64,000 nt of DNA, taken from NCBI GenBank assembly GCA_027886175.1, contig JAJNNQ010000002.1:810001-874000 (forward strand). The letters are read 5' to 3'. Origin of the DNA: Phylloscopus collybita (taxonomy: Eukaryota > Chordata > Aves > Passeriformes > Phylloscopidae). Shown piece by piece: positions 11,469 to 23,095 of this stretch. The translations under genes and the position numbers were made by a program. Position 1 is the stretch's first letter; each line of letters starts with the position of its first letter. Below the pieces are notes generated by a model. It worked only from the letters and a program-made list of their open reading frames with translations, was not told the origin of the DNA and ran no database searches.

Positions 11469-11759
11469 CGGGTCCATTGCCCCTTGGAGAGGTTCCCACA
11501 CAAGGGACAGGTGTCTCCATCCGTGTCTTTTTTCCCAGGGTTTGTCCAACTCTGCAGGGCTTAAACCAGGAAATATTCTCCTGTTATCCTCGTGGCTGAC
11601 TCATCCTGCAGGATTCACTCCCTCCACAGACCCAGCTGTGGTACACAACTCTCCAGCAGCTGCATCCCAAGTTCCCCAAGCTGCAGCTTCCTTGGAAAAC
11701 AGAACATTCCCTGCTGCGTGGTATTGCATATTCTATTTCAGCCACACAAGCTGTTCTTA

Positions 11760-12069
11760 TGTTGCCCTGTTTTTCTCTGTTCTTCTCTGTTTTTCTAAAG
11801 TTCTACTTCTGCCTTCTGTGTTTACCTTTTGCAATGGAGTTTTCTCATGCACTTTTCATGCAAACAATGATTGTTTTGCATTCCTTTCTGGAGGAGGAGA
11901 GAATTGATGGACTGTTGTGTTGACCAGTGTGGTTGGAGAGGACAATTTTCATCCTCCAATCCATGGTCACTGTTGAAATTCTATAAATGTCCAGGTCTAT
12001 AAATAAACTGCCCCTTTTTTTGCCTTGGATATCTCAGTGTGTGTTGTTCATTTGTGTCGGATTGTGACA
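11760..12069 (+). mobile_element. Solo LTR, ERVK-like, imperfect TSD
   Basis: 310 bp, starting TGTTGCCCTG and ending GATTGTGACA, flanked by TTCTTA (11754-11759) and TTCTCA (12070-12075), five of six bases matching. TATAAAT near 11982 and AATAAA at 12002-12007 sit in U3/R order. Its closest relative here is the LTR at 18599. It shares the GCATTCCTTTC block and the ACCA.TGT block with the LTR at 47687. Confidence 0.75.
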
Positions 12070-12075
12070 TTCTCA

Positions 12076-13370
12076 CACCTGCCATGCCCTTGCATTCAGT
12101 GTCACAAATATCCTGACCAATATCCAGGGCTCATTCTTTAAAACTTCAGGCCTTGTTCGAGCTGTTTAGGTCTCAAGCTCCCTATTCTCACCAGGTTGCT
12201 GTTTTCATTGCTCCGTGTGGACGAGATATTCCACATTTTAATCCAGCTCCATCCCTGTGGGGGTTTATCCTCATGCTGCCTCTTCCAGCCCTGAACTGCT
12301 CTCACTGGAAGGACCAACCTGGGTGATTGTGATCAGCCTTGAGCCTGGAGAGAGACTAAAATCCTGGATGCTGGATTTCATGGACTGAGAGTGGAGACCA
12401 CCTCATCACCTCACAGCTCCACATCACCATCCACGGGCAGTTTGCGTCTTGGAAGGTTCACCAAGGTCAGCAAAACCTCTGCCAAGTGGACCCCATGTGT
12501 GGGAAGGGAACATCTTGGAGCTTGTCAAAAGCTGGAAATGAATTAGAACAATCTGTGGTTGTTCAGCTGTAGTTGGGGATTTAATAGTGACAATTGGCCA
12601 CGTTGGTTTCGTTCAATTCAGGAGAATTATTCCAAGGATTTCATCCCATCTGAAGGGCAGAGGAGCATCCTTAGAGTTGCCTGCTTCTCGCAGTTGGACA
12701 TAAAAGGAGAGTGAGGAGCCTTGCTTGGCATTAAATATTTTGACATCTAAAAAGAGGTAAAATTATTCTGCAGCAAAGTGTCTGGAACAGCAGGTTTCCT
12801 TTGCAAGGCATTTGATAATTTCTGGCTCCACCCCATATTTTTCTTGCTCTGTCCTAAACGTATCCTCAGTCAGTTTTTTTCTGTCTCTGCTCTTTCCAAT
12901 GCCCATAGGAGCAAAAGCACACAGTGCTTCCTCTTCTTATTTCCAGAAAGCCTTGGAAAAAAAGGGGTTCTCAAGTTTAGGTGGATAAAAAAATATGTAA
13001 ACATAAGCCTGAAACTCTTTGAAGGCTCTGCGCTTGAAATGGGCGCAGCTTCCTTTGGATGTAATTCCTTGGGTACCAAAAATTTGTGTTTTCCCATAAT
13101 CACTTCACCTACACCTTCTGCTTAAAGGAGAAAAATCTAATTTTGGTCATGTTACCTTCACATCTTACATTTCATTTCTTTCTGCTTCCTTTGAGACCAT
13201 GGCCATCTTTTCTTCATGTCCTCCTACAGCAGTGCTGGCACCAGTTGTGTTTTCCAAAGCCCACTCAGACCCTTTGGAGAACTTTTGCTGACCACTGGGT
13301 TTGGAAGCAGGTGGGGAACACCTGTGTTACATCAAAAAAATAGCAGTATGGAATTATAAAAAAAATAAAT
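12076..13370. other. Single-copy DNA, no gene seen
   Basis: No repeat family, RNA or domain-bearing frame is recognised. The 115-aa frame at 12778-13125 has no recognisable domain. Confidence 0.4.
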
Positions 13371-13403
13371 CACAAAACCAAAAACAAACAAAAACCCCAA
13401 ACA
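13371..13403 (+). repeat. Short A/C tract
   Basis: 33 bp of A and C only, with CAAAA and ACCCC units, of the same type as the longer tracts. Confidence 0.8.
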
Positions 13404-15144
13404 ATAATGAAGCATTTCTCTCCCAGCCCCCCACCCCACCTTGTCCCAACCCATCTGCCAGATATAAAAGAGCATCCGTAATCTAATTAATCTGAGCACT
13501 GCCTGTCACGGCTGGAAGGCAATTTTGAAAGGCAGAAGTTAATCTCCTCAAAGCACAGGGACTTCCCACTCCCCCCAGCCCCACAGCCCCTTCATCTTTC
13601 TCCTGATCCAGTGGCTGGTGAAGGTGGCTGGATGGAGGAATGTGGAAGAGAGAGGCATCCCCTCCTCCTCCTCTCCTGCTGTACAAAAGACGATTTGTGA
13701 GAGGAGCTGCTGCTCACCCCAGACCTCTCCCACCACAGGAGGACCTCGAGGGGAGCCACAGCTGCCCAGCCTCACTCTGTGCCCAGCCAATTACCCTATC
13801 TCTTCCATCATCCAGCTCTTTGCTCCTTCTTTTTTCCTTCTCCCCCATTTCTTTTTTTTTTTTTTTTTTTTCCCTTTTTGGGCAAAGATTAAAAGATCTC
13901 ACATGCTTGGAGAGAAGAAAGAGCCTCCAGTCCATCTCCACCTTGTCAATTATAAGCAAGGGGCTGGGGAGGGCTGCACGCTGTTATTGACTTAAGCACT
14001 TTGGAAAGGTCATCTTCAAGGCCTGAACCTTCCCTTTGCCACTCCAAGCTCACCTGGGCCCATTAGGGAGGAATTTCTGGTCCCTCCTGTATTTCACTTT
14101 GGGCCCACTGGCACTTCTGAGGGCTAATAGTCAAGGTGGGGAGGGAGGAGGTGGGATGGGGGCACCGAGGGGAAAATGAAGACAGGTGAGGGGAAAGAGA
14201 AGTCATTGAGGGACTTCAAAGTAGAACAAAGGCCCATCCAGATGTGAATAATTGCTAGGTCAGCACGTTAATCACAGGCAAGGGCTCCACTGCAAGACAT
14301 CCCTGGTCGCTTCACAGGGGCACGGAGGGGAGGAGGGGAGCAGACAAGAAGGCAGAGATACAGGAACAAAGCTTTGATAGAGCAAGGAAGGAGCCTGAGA
14401 AAAAACATTTTCCAGGTGATTATGTGAATAATGAGCCAACCTCTGTTTTATTAAGGGCAGAGGCAGCCTGTAATTGCAGAGGAGCTGCAGCTTGGGGGGC
14501 AGCGATGGACACACCACCCTCTCACACCGCCCAACAAAAGCCCCATCTCCGCACCTGACAGAGCATTTCCTGCCTGCCCAACACAATATCTGGGCTTTTC
14601 AGATCTCACTGTGGTGGGAGGGAACGATTAGGGTTTTGTTCTTGTGCCTTTGAGTGAATTATGACTCCAACAGCCTCTAAGCAAAGGTTGAGAAGATGCT
14701 GGCTCGTCATCTTTGCTTTTTTTTTTTTTTCCACTTTTCCCCAATCCCGTGTTCCCGTGCCACAACACCAGCTGTGTTTATCTTGGAAAGGTCTTTCTTC
14801 TAAATCAAGCCACAAGGTTTCACTCACTGCAGACAAAACACCTTCCCACGTGGCTCTTTGCTGTGTAAATAAACATCCAGCATCTAAACAGCTCGGGGAG
14901 ATGCCACACTGCTGACGTTTGCAGGTTCTCTTATTATAAAAGGAGTTTCTTATTGCAATTGCAGTATTATTTCAGGGCAGCAGCTGGTATCTCTCCTTAC
15001 CTGTGCTTATTTTTCAACTGGTGTTTTTTATTAAAGAATGGTCTTATTTTTATCCAATATTCTCATTATAATATCTGACCCCTTTCCCCAATTAAATGAC
15101 GTGAGATCTGTGCTCTCCTCCATAGAAAAGTTTGGGGTGATGGA
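13404..15144. other. Single-copy DNA with possible conserved non-coding islands
   Basis: No gene is seen. A pyrimidine-rich stretch with a long T-run occurs at about 13846-13872. AT-rich islands with TAATTAA at 13480-13500 and with TATTGCAATTGCAG, TTATTAAAG and AATTAAATGACG at 14930-15110 resemble the composition of vertebrate conserved non-coding elements. That reading is inference only. Confidence 0.3.
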
Positions 15145-16193
15145 TTTAGTTTTGGTTGGTTTTAGCTTAGTTTGGTTTGGTTTTTTGTGGCCCTGCTATT
15201 TCCAGTGAACATCTGCACAGGGTCAGTGCTAGCGAGGGCAGAGGAGGGAAGAAGTTCAGGCTCTGCCTCTGGAGCAGGTGACATTCCCTGCTTGCAGCAG
15301 GATCTCTGTCCAGGACTCCAGCAGGCTCCATTTCTTCATCCTCCCCTTCAATCCCCCTCCACTCACCACCTCCAGCTCCTGTGCTAGGATCCACCATTTC
15401 TAACCTGGGGAAGCTTGGACACAGTCACTCCACCATCAGCTCCTCCTTGGAATCCCCCTGACCCAGCTGGGATCTCGACAGTGGCACAAAAACCTACCCA
15501 GGAAATTTAAATGAGGTTCCCCCTTTAGCATTCTCCACCTCCATCCTGGGCAGAACTGTTTGTAGCAAGAACCTTCCAGACTGAACCTCACCTGCCCCAA
15601 AGACCTCAGACCTCTGATCTACAAACCCCTGGATTTGTAAGGAATTGGGATCTGTAAAGGGAAAAGGGTAAAATCACTCTTGAAGTGACTCTCTTTTAAT
15701 GTGATCTGTGAGGTGCTGTGAGGTACTCACTGGGGCTGCAGACACCAGGGAGCTACAAAATCTGGAGTCAAGAATACCCAGAGAAGAGAGAAGTTCCCGA
15801 CTTTAAAAGAATTTCTGGATTAAGCAATGTGTAAGTGGGCAGAGTTAAAGGCTTAGTTTTGGACACACAATTTTAAGTAATATGCAGACAATCTGGAAAA
15901 GGGTAAATAAAGGAAAAGTCCAATGTACCTAGGGAAAAAATTAAATTTAAGGAAGCTTAGAAGAGCTTTTGGTCTGGAAAAGAGGAGGCTGAAAACCAGA
16001 AGCAGAGGCCCTCACTCAGCAGAGGGTTTAAGGACAAATGTCTGCCCAAAAGACCTCGAGTTTTGATGGAAGACAACTATTGATAAAAAATATTTCTCCC
16101 ATGAAGTCCTTGATGGTTCTCAGTCATGTCCTTTGACCAAGAGCTCCGTAGGATCTCCACAGGACAATGAAGAACATGGTGTCTGCACAGATT
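15145..16193. other. Single-copy DNA, possibly with an old degraded repeat
   Basis: Opens with a short G/T-rich patch (15145-15187, GTTTGG units). The part around 15960-16000 (GGAAAAGAGGAGGCTGAAAA) faintly resembles the CR1 phrase GAGAAGAGAAGGCT, but too weakly to call. Confidence 0.3.
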
Positions 16194-16236
16194 AAAAAAA
16201 AACCAAAAAAACCCAAAAAAACCCCAAAAAACAAAT
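16194..16236 (+). repeat. Short A/C tract
   Basis: 43 bp of A and C only: runs of A separated by CC, CCC and CCCC. Confidence 0.85.
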
Positions 16237-16844
16237 CATGTCATACTTAAAAATAAATGTTGGGAGCATAGGAGGCCTCAAACTGCAAGAGAAGAAGAGC
16301 TCATAGGGGGAAGGTCTGAAACAACATCACAGCTCCTACATGAACATAAAAAGGACAGAGAAAAAGAGGGGATTTCAGGCTGTTCAGAATGGTGAGGCAA
16401 GGACACCGTGGACACTGATTATCCGTAGAGCTCAGCACCACACTCTTCTTCTCACATGACCTTTTCTGTCCTCTTTGCAAAGAGTTCCTTGCTCAGCTGC
16501 CAGGACCTGGGGAGCATTCAGTTCTTGCCCATCCATCCCACCGCCGGCTTAATTGCCAAGAGTTCCTCATCAGAATTCCCAGGGAATGCAATAAGCTCCC
16601 TCTGTGGCTGAGCCTGGAGAGATGGGGCTGTGCCAGTCATGGCTCAGAGGTGCTGTTTGGCTTTGGCACCACCACTGCCTCATAAACACCTCTTTGGCCT
16701 CTGCCTCATCAACATCTCATAAACAACGCTTTTGGCTTGGTGTGGGTCTCCAAATTAGTGTTTATAGCCATGCAGAGAGCGAGCTGTTTGCATAAGCAAT
16801 CCTGAAGCAAATCTTGCCTTCTCAGCCAAAAACAAACAAAAACA

Positions 16845-16845
<1 letters not shown>

Positions 16846-16893
<48 letters not shown>
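16846..16893 (+). repeat. Pure poly(A) run
   Basis: About 48 uninterrupted A residues, preceded by AAACAAACAAAAACAATA. It shows no C interruptions, in contrast to the A/C tracts. Confidence 0.95.
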
Positions 16894-16895
<2 letters not shown>

Positions 16896-18564
16896 AAAAT
16901 TGCTCAGCTGCATCTCCTGCTTTGCTGCACGTGCACAGGGGACATCATCGGTGCCACCAGGTCCCAGGTGGCATAACTTGAGGGACAATGCTCTGCTCCT
17001 ACAAACCAGGCTCTGGTTCCTCGAGTTAAGGAATATATTTCATTTCCTAGGCTGATGATCTGTGGATTCCAGGTGCCTGGGAATAATGAAATCATACAGA
17101 GCTGAACAAGCCTGGCATTCAAGCTGGCACAAGCCAGCAGGAATGGGATTCACTGCAGCTCACCTCAGATGGGAGCTGCTCGCACAAGAACCCTCCCAGG
17201 GTCAACAGGGAAGAATAAGAATCAGGGAATCATTTATCTGATTTATCTCAGATGGTTGTGCTTGGGCAGATAAACCCCAAACAGCACTGGAGAAAGAGGA
17301 TCAAAAATCCAGAAATGTAGAAGCAGAGATTGCAACACCTGGGGACAGAGACAAAGTTTGGGATCCAGGTCACTGCAGCAGAGCTGTTTGATCCGTGTGA
17401 ATATATTCCTTGAGCAGGTCTCAGCTCCCTGCATGCCTGTGATGATGAAAACCTCATTAAAAACAGTCGAGCTGCTGCCATTTGTTGGTTGTGGTGCCAT
17501 TCTTCAAGCTCCGAGCCCCCAAGGAAGCTGCAATTCGCCCAAAACACTCAGTTCTCACCAAATTTTCATTATTTCCACCTGCGTGGTGGGGTCAGTGCTG
17601 CCATTTGTGAGTCTGAGAACAATTCCCTGACAGCTCGTGGGCTATCTGTGCCAGGCCCAGCTGGACTCAGGGCAAGGCTGTGTCCTTCCTCCCCCTCTCC
17701 ATCACCTTCATCACAAGCTCTTTAAGGTAAGAGCTTCCCCTCCTCACCTGCACTAAAAAAGGCATGGATGTGAGGATTAGCCACATTTGATGGAATTTTT
17801 AGCCTGGCCCCTGGCAGTGATCGACCCTGTCCAGTGGCTGGCTCAGTTTGGGAGCCTGAGGAAGGCACTTGGGATGCAGCTGCACTATTTCCAGGGAAAA
17901 GTGGATACCAAGCCAGGTGGTTCCAGTTGTCTGCATGACTGAAGACCAACCCTTTGCCCATGCACAAATGCAGAGTTTAAGCTCCTGCACAAAACCAAGC
18001 ACAGCGGAGACTTCAATTCATTGAGAATTGAGATGCTGCTATTAAAAAAAAAAAAAGTTCAAAATGGCAACATGAATGAGCTTCCAGTCACCTGTGGCAC
18101 CTCTTAGCCAGGGTGCTACCTTTGTCCACCATCTGCTCTGCCAGTTGTGCTCCGACACCAACACAATGTTTCTCAGGGATATTTATCAGTTTGGGGTTTC
18201 AGAAGCAGGAGAAACGGTGGCTAAAGGGAGGGGGAGCTCATCTGTAAAGATCAGTGAAGGTAGGAGGGGTAACTCAAATCAACCTGTGTTTATTTGTTCT
18301 TGTTCTAGAGGAAAGTCAAGGAAAAGCTCAGCAAGGCCTGAAGTGAGCTAATGTTGTGTATGAGTGTCTCAGTTTTGGGGGGGATTCATGACAGAGTAGA
18401 AATGATGCTCTTTTCCAACTCAGTTTTGATGCTCTTCCAGCTTTTTACTGCAGCAATCACTGGTGCATTAAGCCACCAAGTCAAATGAACAACTCAGTTT
18501 TTTTGGTTTTTTTTTTTTTTTTTTTGTAATTTGCAGCCCTGACAAAACACCCAGGGCTGCAGTG
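16894..18564. other. Single-copy DNA, no gene seen
   Basis: Holds an A-run at about 18043-18055 and a T-run at about 18501-18526. No gene, RNA or repeat family is recognised. Confidence 0.4.
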
Positions 18565-18598
18565 TCATGGAGCCACAGAACGTCCTGAGCTGGACAGG
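18565..18598 (-). mobile_element. CR1 3' end, left part of a split CR1
   Basis: ATGGAGCCACAGAACGTCCT followed by GAGCTGGACAGG is the antisense of the CR1 3' terminus. The element resumes at 18898 with ACCCACAAGGGTCATTGA, after the LTR. The two halves join into a normal CR1 tail, so the LTR inserted into it. Confidence 0.75.
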
Positions 18599-18891
18599 CG
18601 CCACTCTGTTCTTCTAAAGTTCTTCTAAGCTTTCTGATGTTTACTTTTTGAGATGGAGTTTCTCACACTCTTTTCACGTAAACAATGATTGTTTTGCATT
18701 CCTTTCTGGAGGAGGAGAGAATTGATGGGCTGTTGGGCTGACCAGTGTGGTTGGAGAGGACAATTTTCATCCTCCAATCCATGGTCACTGTTGGAATTCT
18801 ATAAATGTCAAGGTCTGTAAATAAACTGCCTCGTTTTTTGCCTTGGACATCTCAGTGTGTGAGGGTCATTCATTTGTGTTGTACTGTGACA
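18599..18891 (+). mobile_element. Solo LTR inserted into a CR1
   Basis: 293 bp, similar to the LTR at 11760 from the GTTCTTCTAAAGTTC block to the terminal TGTGACA. The left end reads CGCCACTCTG, again CG where TG is expected. Flanks are GACAGG (18593-18598) and TCCAGG (18892-18897), four of six bases matching, so the TSD is degraded. AATAAA at 18820-18825. Its position inside the CR1 gives an order of events: CR1 first, LTR later. Confidence 0.75.
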
Positions 18892-18897
18892 TCCAGG

Positions 18898-19040
18898 ACC
18901 CACAAGGGTCATTGAATCCAACTCCTGACCCTGCACAGAACAACTCCAAAACTCCCACCAGGTGCCTGATGCTCCTGGAATTGTCAGGCTTGATGCCACA
19001 ATTGCTTCCCTGGGAAATCTGTTCCAACCTGGGCAGCATT
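18898..19040 (-). mobile_element. CR1 fragment, right part of a split CR1
   Basis: Continues the CR1 begun at 18565: ACCCACAAGGGTCATTGAATCCAACTCCTG in pieces, CTGCACAGAACAAC, GGCTTGATGCCACAATTGCTTCCCTGGG in pieces, then TCTGTTCCAACCTGGGCAGC. All match the antisense of a CR1 tail. Confidence 0.75.
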
Positions 19041-20751
19041 GACTCGGCAGCTATGTCCTCAGCAAGGAAAAAAACCCAAAACTGTATGTAAAATTATGAG
19101 GACCTGACAAATATATTGTAATTCCTGACCTAAATAATCCAGAGCATAAGGTTATTTTTGTAGCCTTCTTGGAGCTCTGAACATTTCTACAGCCAAAGAT
19201 AATCTTGCTTGGAGGAACTTGGAAAAATCTGCTCTCTCTGCTCTAAGCAAAATTAAATCTATTTTAAATATAAAATCCCCTCAAGGGTGTCCCTAATTGG
19301 CTTGTTCTTATCACAGTCATTCAATTTCTGCAATACAGAGTGAAAAGGGTTGTTTTTTCTTTTTTCTTTTCTGTCAGAGAGGAAATATGACTCATTATGA
19401 TGAATTATAGATTTGTGCAATTAATTGTCCTCTCAGAAATTTCGGTTTCTGTGACGTCACTTTGTCTACTCATCACATCCTTCCTCAGAGAAGAGAGTGC
19501 TGCATCCCAGCTCCTTTTGAAGTCAGACCCTTCAACTAAGGTTCATCATAAATGGGATGAAGGGAATTACAGAAGGATATGGGGTTTTTTTCTTCCCAGT
19601 TGGGATGAAATGGGGATTCTGTGGTTATAAACTCTCCTGCTATCCTGGAGCAGTTCTAAAGTCCATCAGGTCACAACCTATAAAAACAGTCCTTTACAAA
19701 TGCCAGAAATTCTTTTAGTCAGTTTAGGTATTTTGAGATAGAGTCAGTTTTGATTTTAATCCCCTGTCTCTGCTCATGGGTCAGCAGAACTCTGTAAGAA
19801 CCCTGCTTGGAGGCACCCTTGAGGTGTGGGAGAGAAAGAGCTCATCCTTGCTGGGCCACAAGATCAAAAGGGCTCCAGTTCCTGCAGGTCCTGCAGAAAG
19901 CTGCCAAGCCCCCTTCAGACCCCTTGCCTCTCTGGGTTTAGCTCCATCAGATTTTCTGTGCCCCTTCTTAAGTGCTTTTTTACCATTTACTACTTTCAAA
20001 TGAACGCGACCATCTCGAAGCCTTTCAAGCAAATTTCCCTTTTTGTGGCTTGAGTCCCTCCTTCCTAAGCTTGAGTATTTGGGACAATAAACCATTTTCC
20101 CTGCTCACTATGTAATTTAAGTGCTGGTTCCCCAGTGCCAGGATCAGGTTTGATCAGGCCATATTCAAAAATTTCCCTCCTTGAACTGTAAGTTCATAGA
20201 ACAACCGAGGTCAGAAGAGACAGAGCTGGCCCTGAGCAGAGGCTTCCCTCAGCATCTGGGAGAAAAGCAAGGATCACCATTCCCTCTGCAGAGAGGAAAA
20301 GAAGATGCCAAGGGGGTGCTGAAGGTCTTTGAACAGGACCTGGAGCTTGTGTGAGCAATTTCAGCCTTGATTAACAGGGCCACCACTCTTCCCACACCTC
20401 CTCACGCCGTGTTCTACCTGCACCCCCCTGGAAAGGTGCTGTGGCCCCTGAGGGAAATGCTCTGAGGATAGGGAATTGGGTTTGGGATTTACCTCCTCTT
20501 CTGAGAGAGATGCTCACTCTGATTTGGTCATCCAGGGCTCTGCTGAGTGGAGACGTCTTTGGATCCCTCCTGGCATCTGCCAGATCCATCACTTTGGAGT
20601 CTCTGGTGTGTGTGCCATGCCTGTCAACTTTTCTGCCTGTTGTAGGTGCTCTGAGGCATCCCAAAGGGCTGTGAAAATCTCATTTTGGACATGTGGCTCC
20701 AGACCCTGTGGTCAGTGGGAAAATTGTCCTACCCCTAGAGGATGCAGTGAA
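19041..20751. other. Single-copy DNA, no gene seen
   Basis: No domain-bearing frame, RNA or repeat family is recognised. GGGACAATAAACC near 20082 looks like an isolated polyadenylation signal, possibly the end of an old LTR, but its start cannot be found. Confidence 0.35.
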
Positions 20752-20985
20752 TTCTGGAATCATCAGATGGATCCCAGACTGTTCTGGGTTGGAAGGGACC
20801 TTTAAAGCTCATCTCACCCAACCCCTTGCCATGGGCAGGGATACTCCAGCAGGTCAGGTTGCTCAGGGCCCTCTACAAACTGGCCTGGGATATTTCCAGG
20901 AATGGGACATCCACCACCTCTCCGGACAACCCCTTCCAGCGTTTCACAACCCTCATTAATAAAAACCTTCCACCTTAACCCTAAA
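20752..20985 (-). mobile_element. CR1 LINE tail fragment
   Basis: Antisense CR1 3' sequence: GTTCTGGGTTGGAAGGGACC, CATCTCACCCAACCCCTTGC, CATGGGCAGGGATACTCC, GGTTGCTCAGGGCCC, CAACCCCTTCCAGCG. Intermediate divergence. Confidence 0.85.
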
Positions 20986-22519
20986 ATCACCCTCCCAAGG
21001 CTCTGACCCATCCCCATCGGCCACGGAGACAACTGCAACGAGCAGCTCAGATGAAAAACTTAATTTTCAGGGGCCTGAGCTGACTTCCACCTCCCTGATA
21101 CCACCTTCAGGAGTGGCAGCTGGCTGGGTTGGGGCTGCAACCACAAGCGTCTCTCATTCCTGCTTGCTGCTGCGAACTTGCTCGGGGGTATTTGCGTGTC
21201 CCTTCTCGCCCCCCCTGCCCCGGGGGCAGCAACACTTCCTTTGTTGTCTCCTGTGTCTTATTTAGAGCACGGAGCTCCCTCCGGGGCAGGGACTCTCCTT
21301 TGGAACACCTCGCCCCGCAGGACTCGGATCATGGCTGAGCCTCTCGCTGCAGGAGTAAATAATAATAACATGCATTAGCTACTAAGTAGGGGAATTAGGG
21401 GTGAGCTTATGTGTAAGCACCGTGCATGCTGTAATGATATCCTCGTGCTTAATGCAACTGGATCCTTCCATTATTAAAGCAGCAGGAGAACTGATGTTTG
21501 ATCTACAGGGCTAATTCTAGTTTTTGGAGACATCAAACAGCTGCTTTTCTTTTTTTTTTTTTTTCTTTTTTTCTTTCTTTTTTTTTTTTTTTTCCCTTGG
21601 CAAATGCGCATGTTATAAGCAAATCTGAAATTACCAGGTTCACAAGTTGAGTTTCATGCAGAGAAATGTTTACTTTGATGCCAGAGGACCTGGCTCATTT
21701 CCATTTACAGTAAATGAGGAAGAAAATTGATTTGCAGCAGCAGGAGGGGTGTCAAACCTTTATTGCTGCTCAGGACATGTATGCACTGCTAACCAGGAAG
21801 ATAATTAACCTAAATTAACCTTCTGCCTTGAGATGAGTCATAGTTTGGGGAGGGGGGAGGTGGGAAGCGGGGGTGGAGAGGGTGTAGGGAGGGGAGCAGT
21901 GCTGTAGAGCTGTATGGACATGTCCTGTGCATTTCCAAGTGAAAACGATGGGCCCATGCAGCAACTGATTAGATTTAAATGGAAATTCTCGATGGGCATG
22001 AAGGAATTAAAAAAAAAAGTTTAAATTAGGGCTGGACTGTGAATTGCATAAGTTGTGCCTCTAAAGTGGGGCAGAAAAGTGCATTTTCAGGTGCTGCTGA
22101 GCCAGGAAATAGCAAGTTCATGCCTTTGGCCTGCCATTATTTACTGGCCTCATTGGAAGGTCTGCAGCTCTGATCCAAGGGTGGGGAGGAGCTGCCAGAG
22201 GTGGGAATCTCTGCTCCAGACTGCTTGGGTGAGGTGGTTCCCAGGTGGATGTCAAGGCAAGACCGCATGTTGCTGTTATCCACCTGCCCAGTTAATGAAA
22301 TCTGAGTTTATTAATTCAAAATAAATAACCATATAACCATTCCAGGCAGTCATCAGACAGTTCTGGCTGATGGAGATGGAACACTGGCTTTGTTTCAGTT
22401 TTGTTTGGAGTAAGAGCCTAAAATCTGGATCCTTCATTGAGTGATGTTCTAGATTCAGAGAGATCCAGCAGCCAAGTGCTCCATTTCCTAGGAAATCAAT
22501 CACCAAAGCTGACCACTTG
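20986..22519. other. Single-copy DNA with a candidate conserved non-coding region
   Basis: No gene is seen. Between about 21340 and 21840 the sequence is AT-rich and complex, with GGAGTAAATAATAATAACATGCATTAG (in pieces), CCATTATTAAAG, GCTAATTCTAG and GATAATTAACCTAAATTAACC. It is interrupted by a T-rich run at 21549-21594. Dense TAATTA/TTAATTA-like cores are common in developmental enhancers. This is inference from composition. Confidence 0.3.
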
Positions 22520-22850
22520 TGATGGAATCATTAAGGTTGGAAAAGACCTCCAGGATGCCCAAAAGCTGTTCCATGACCACTCCAACCTCCTCCAGGGTGA
22601 GCAGCAGGTGGGGCTGAAATCTCCTTTGTCTGGATCCAGCCCTAGACATCCTTTGGGTCAGGGAAGAGCTGAGTTACTGCTTCCTACTTCCTTCACCACA
22701 GAATCACCAACTCCTCCAAGATCACCGAGTGCCAGCATGAACCCAGCACTACCAAAGCCACCACTGACCCACGTCCCCAAGTGCCACATCCATGTGTCTT
22801 TGAAATCCCTCCATGGACGGTGACTCCACCACTTCCCTAGGAAACCAGGC
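22520..22850 (-). mobile_element. CR1 LINE tail fragments (two adjoining pieces)
   Basis: ATGGAATCATTAAGGTTGGAAAAGACCTCC at 22520-22550 (in pieces) is the antisense 3' start of a CR1 subfamily. A second match runs from about 22700: GAATCACCAACTCC, CCAGCACTACC, CCCCAAGTGCCACATCC, GGTGACTCCACCACTTCCCT. The part between (22600-22690) is diverged or an insertion. Confidence 0.7.
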
Positions 22851-22889
22851 AAATTCAGACAAAGCCAAAGCTGGATCTCTTTTGTTTAG

Positions 22890-23095
22890 GGTTTTAGGAG
22901 GTTTTGGGGGGTTTTTGTGGGTTTTTCTCTTCTTCTTTTTTTTTTTTTTTTCTTTTTGTGTGTGTGTGTTTTTTGTTTGTTAGTTTGGGTTTTTGGGTTT
23001 TTTTTGTTTGTGTTTGTGTTTCTGTGGTTTTGTGGTTTTTGTTTGTTTTGTTTTGTTGGTTTTTTGTTTGTTTTGTTTTTTTGTTTTTGTTTTTT
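22890..23095 (-). repeat. G/T low-complexity tract (A/C on the minus strand)
   Basis: About 206 bp almost entirely of G and T, with a few C and A near 22927-22935 and 23021. It includes (GT)n at about 22959-22969 and GTTTGTTTTG units. It is the complement of the A/C tracts, so the same type of tract occurs on both strands. Confidence 0.9.

Noticed and set aside
10385..12069. One provirus bounded by LTRs
   Set aside because: The three LTRs belong to two different families, each ERVK-like copy has its own TSD, and the 265-290 bp between them carry no gag, pol or env sequence I can recognise.
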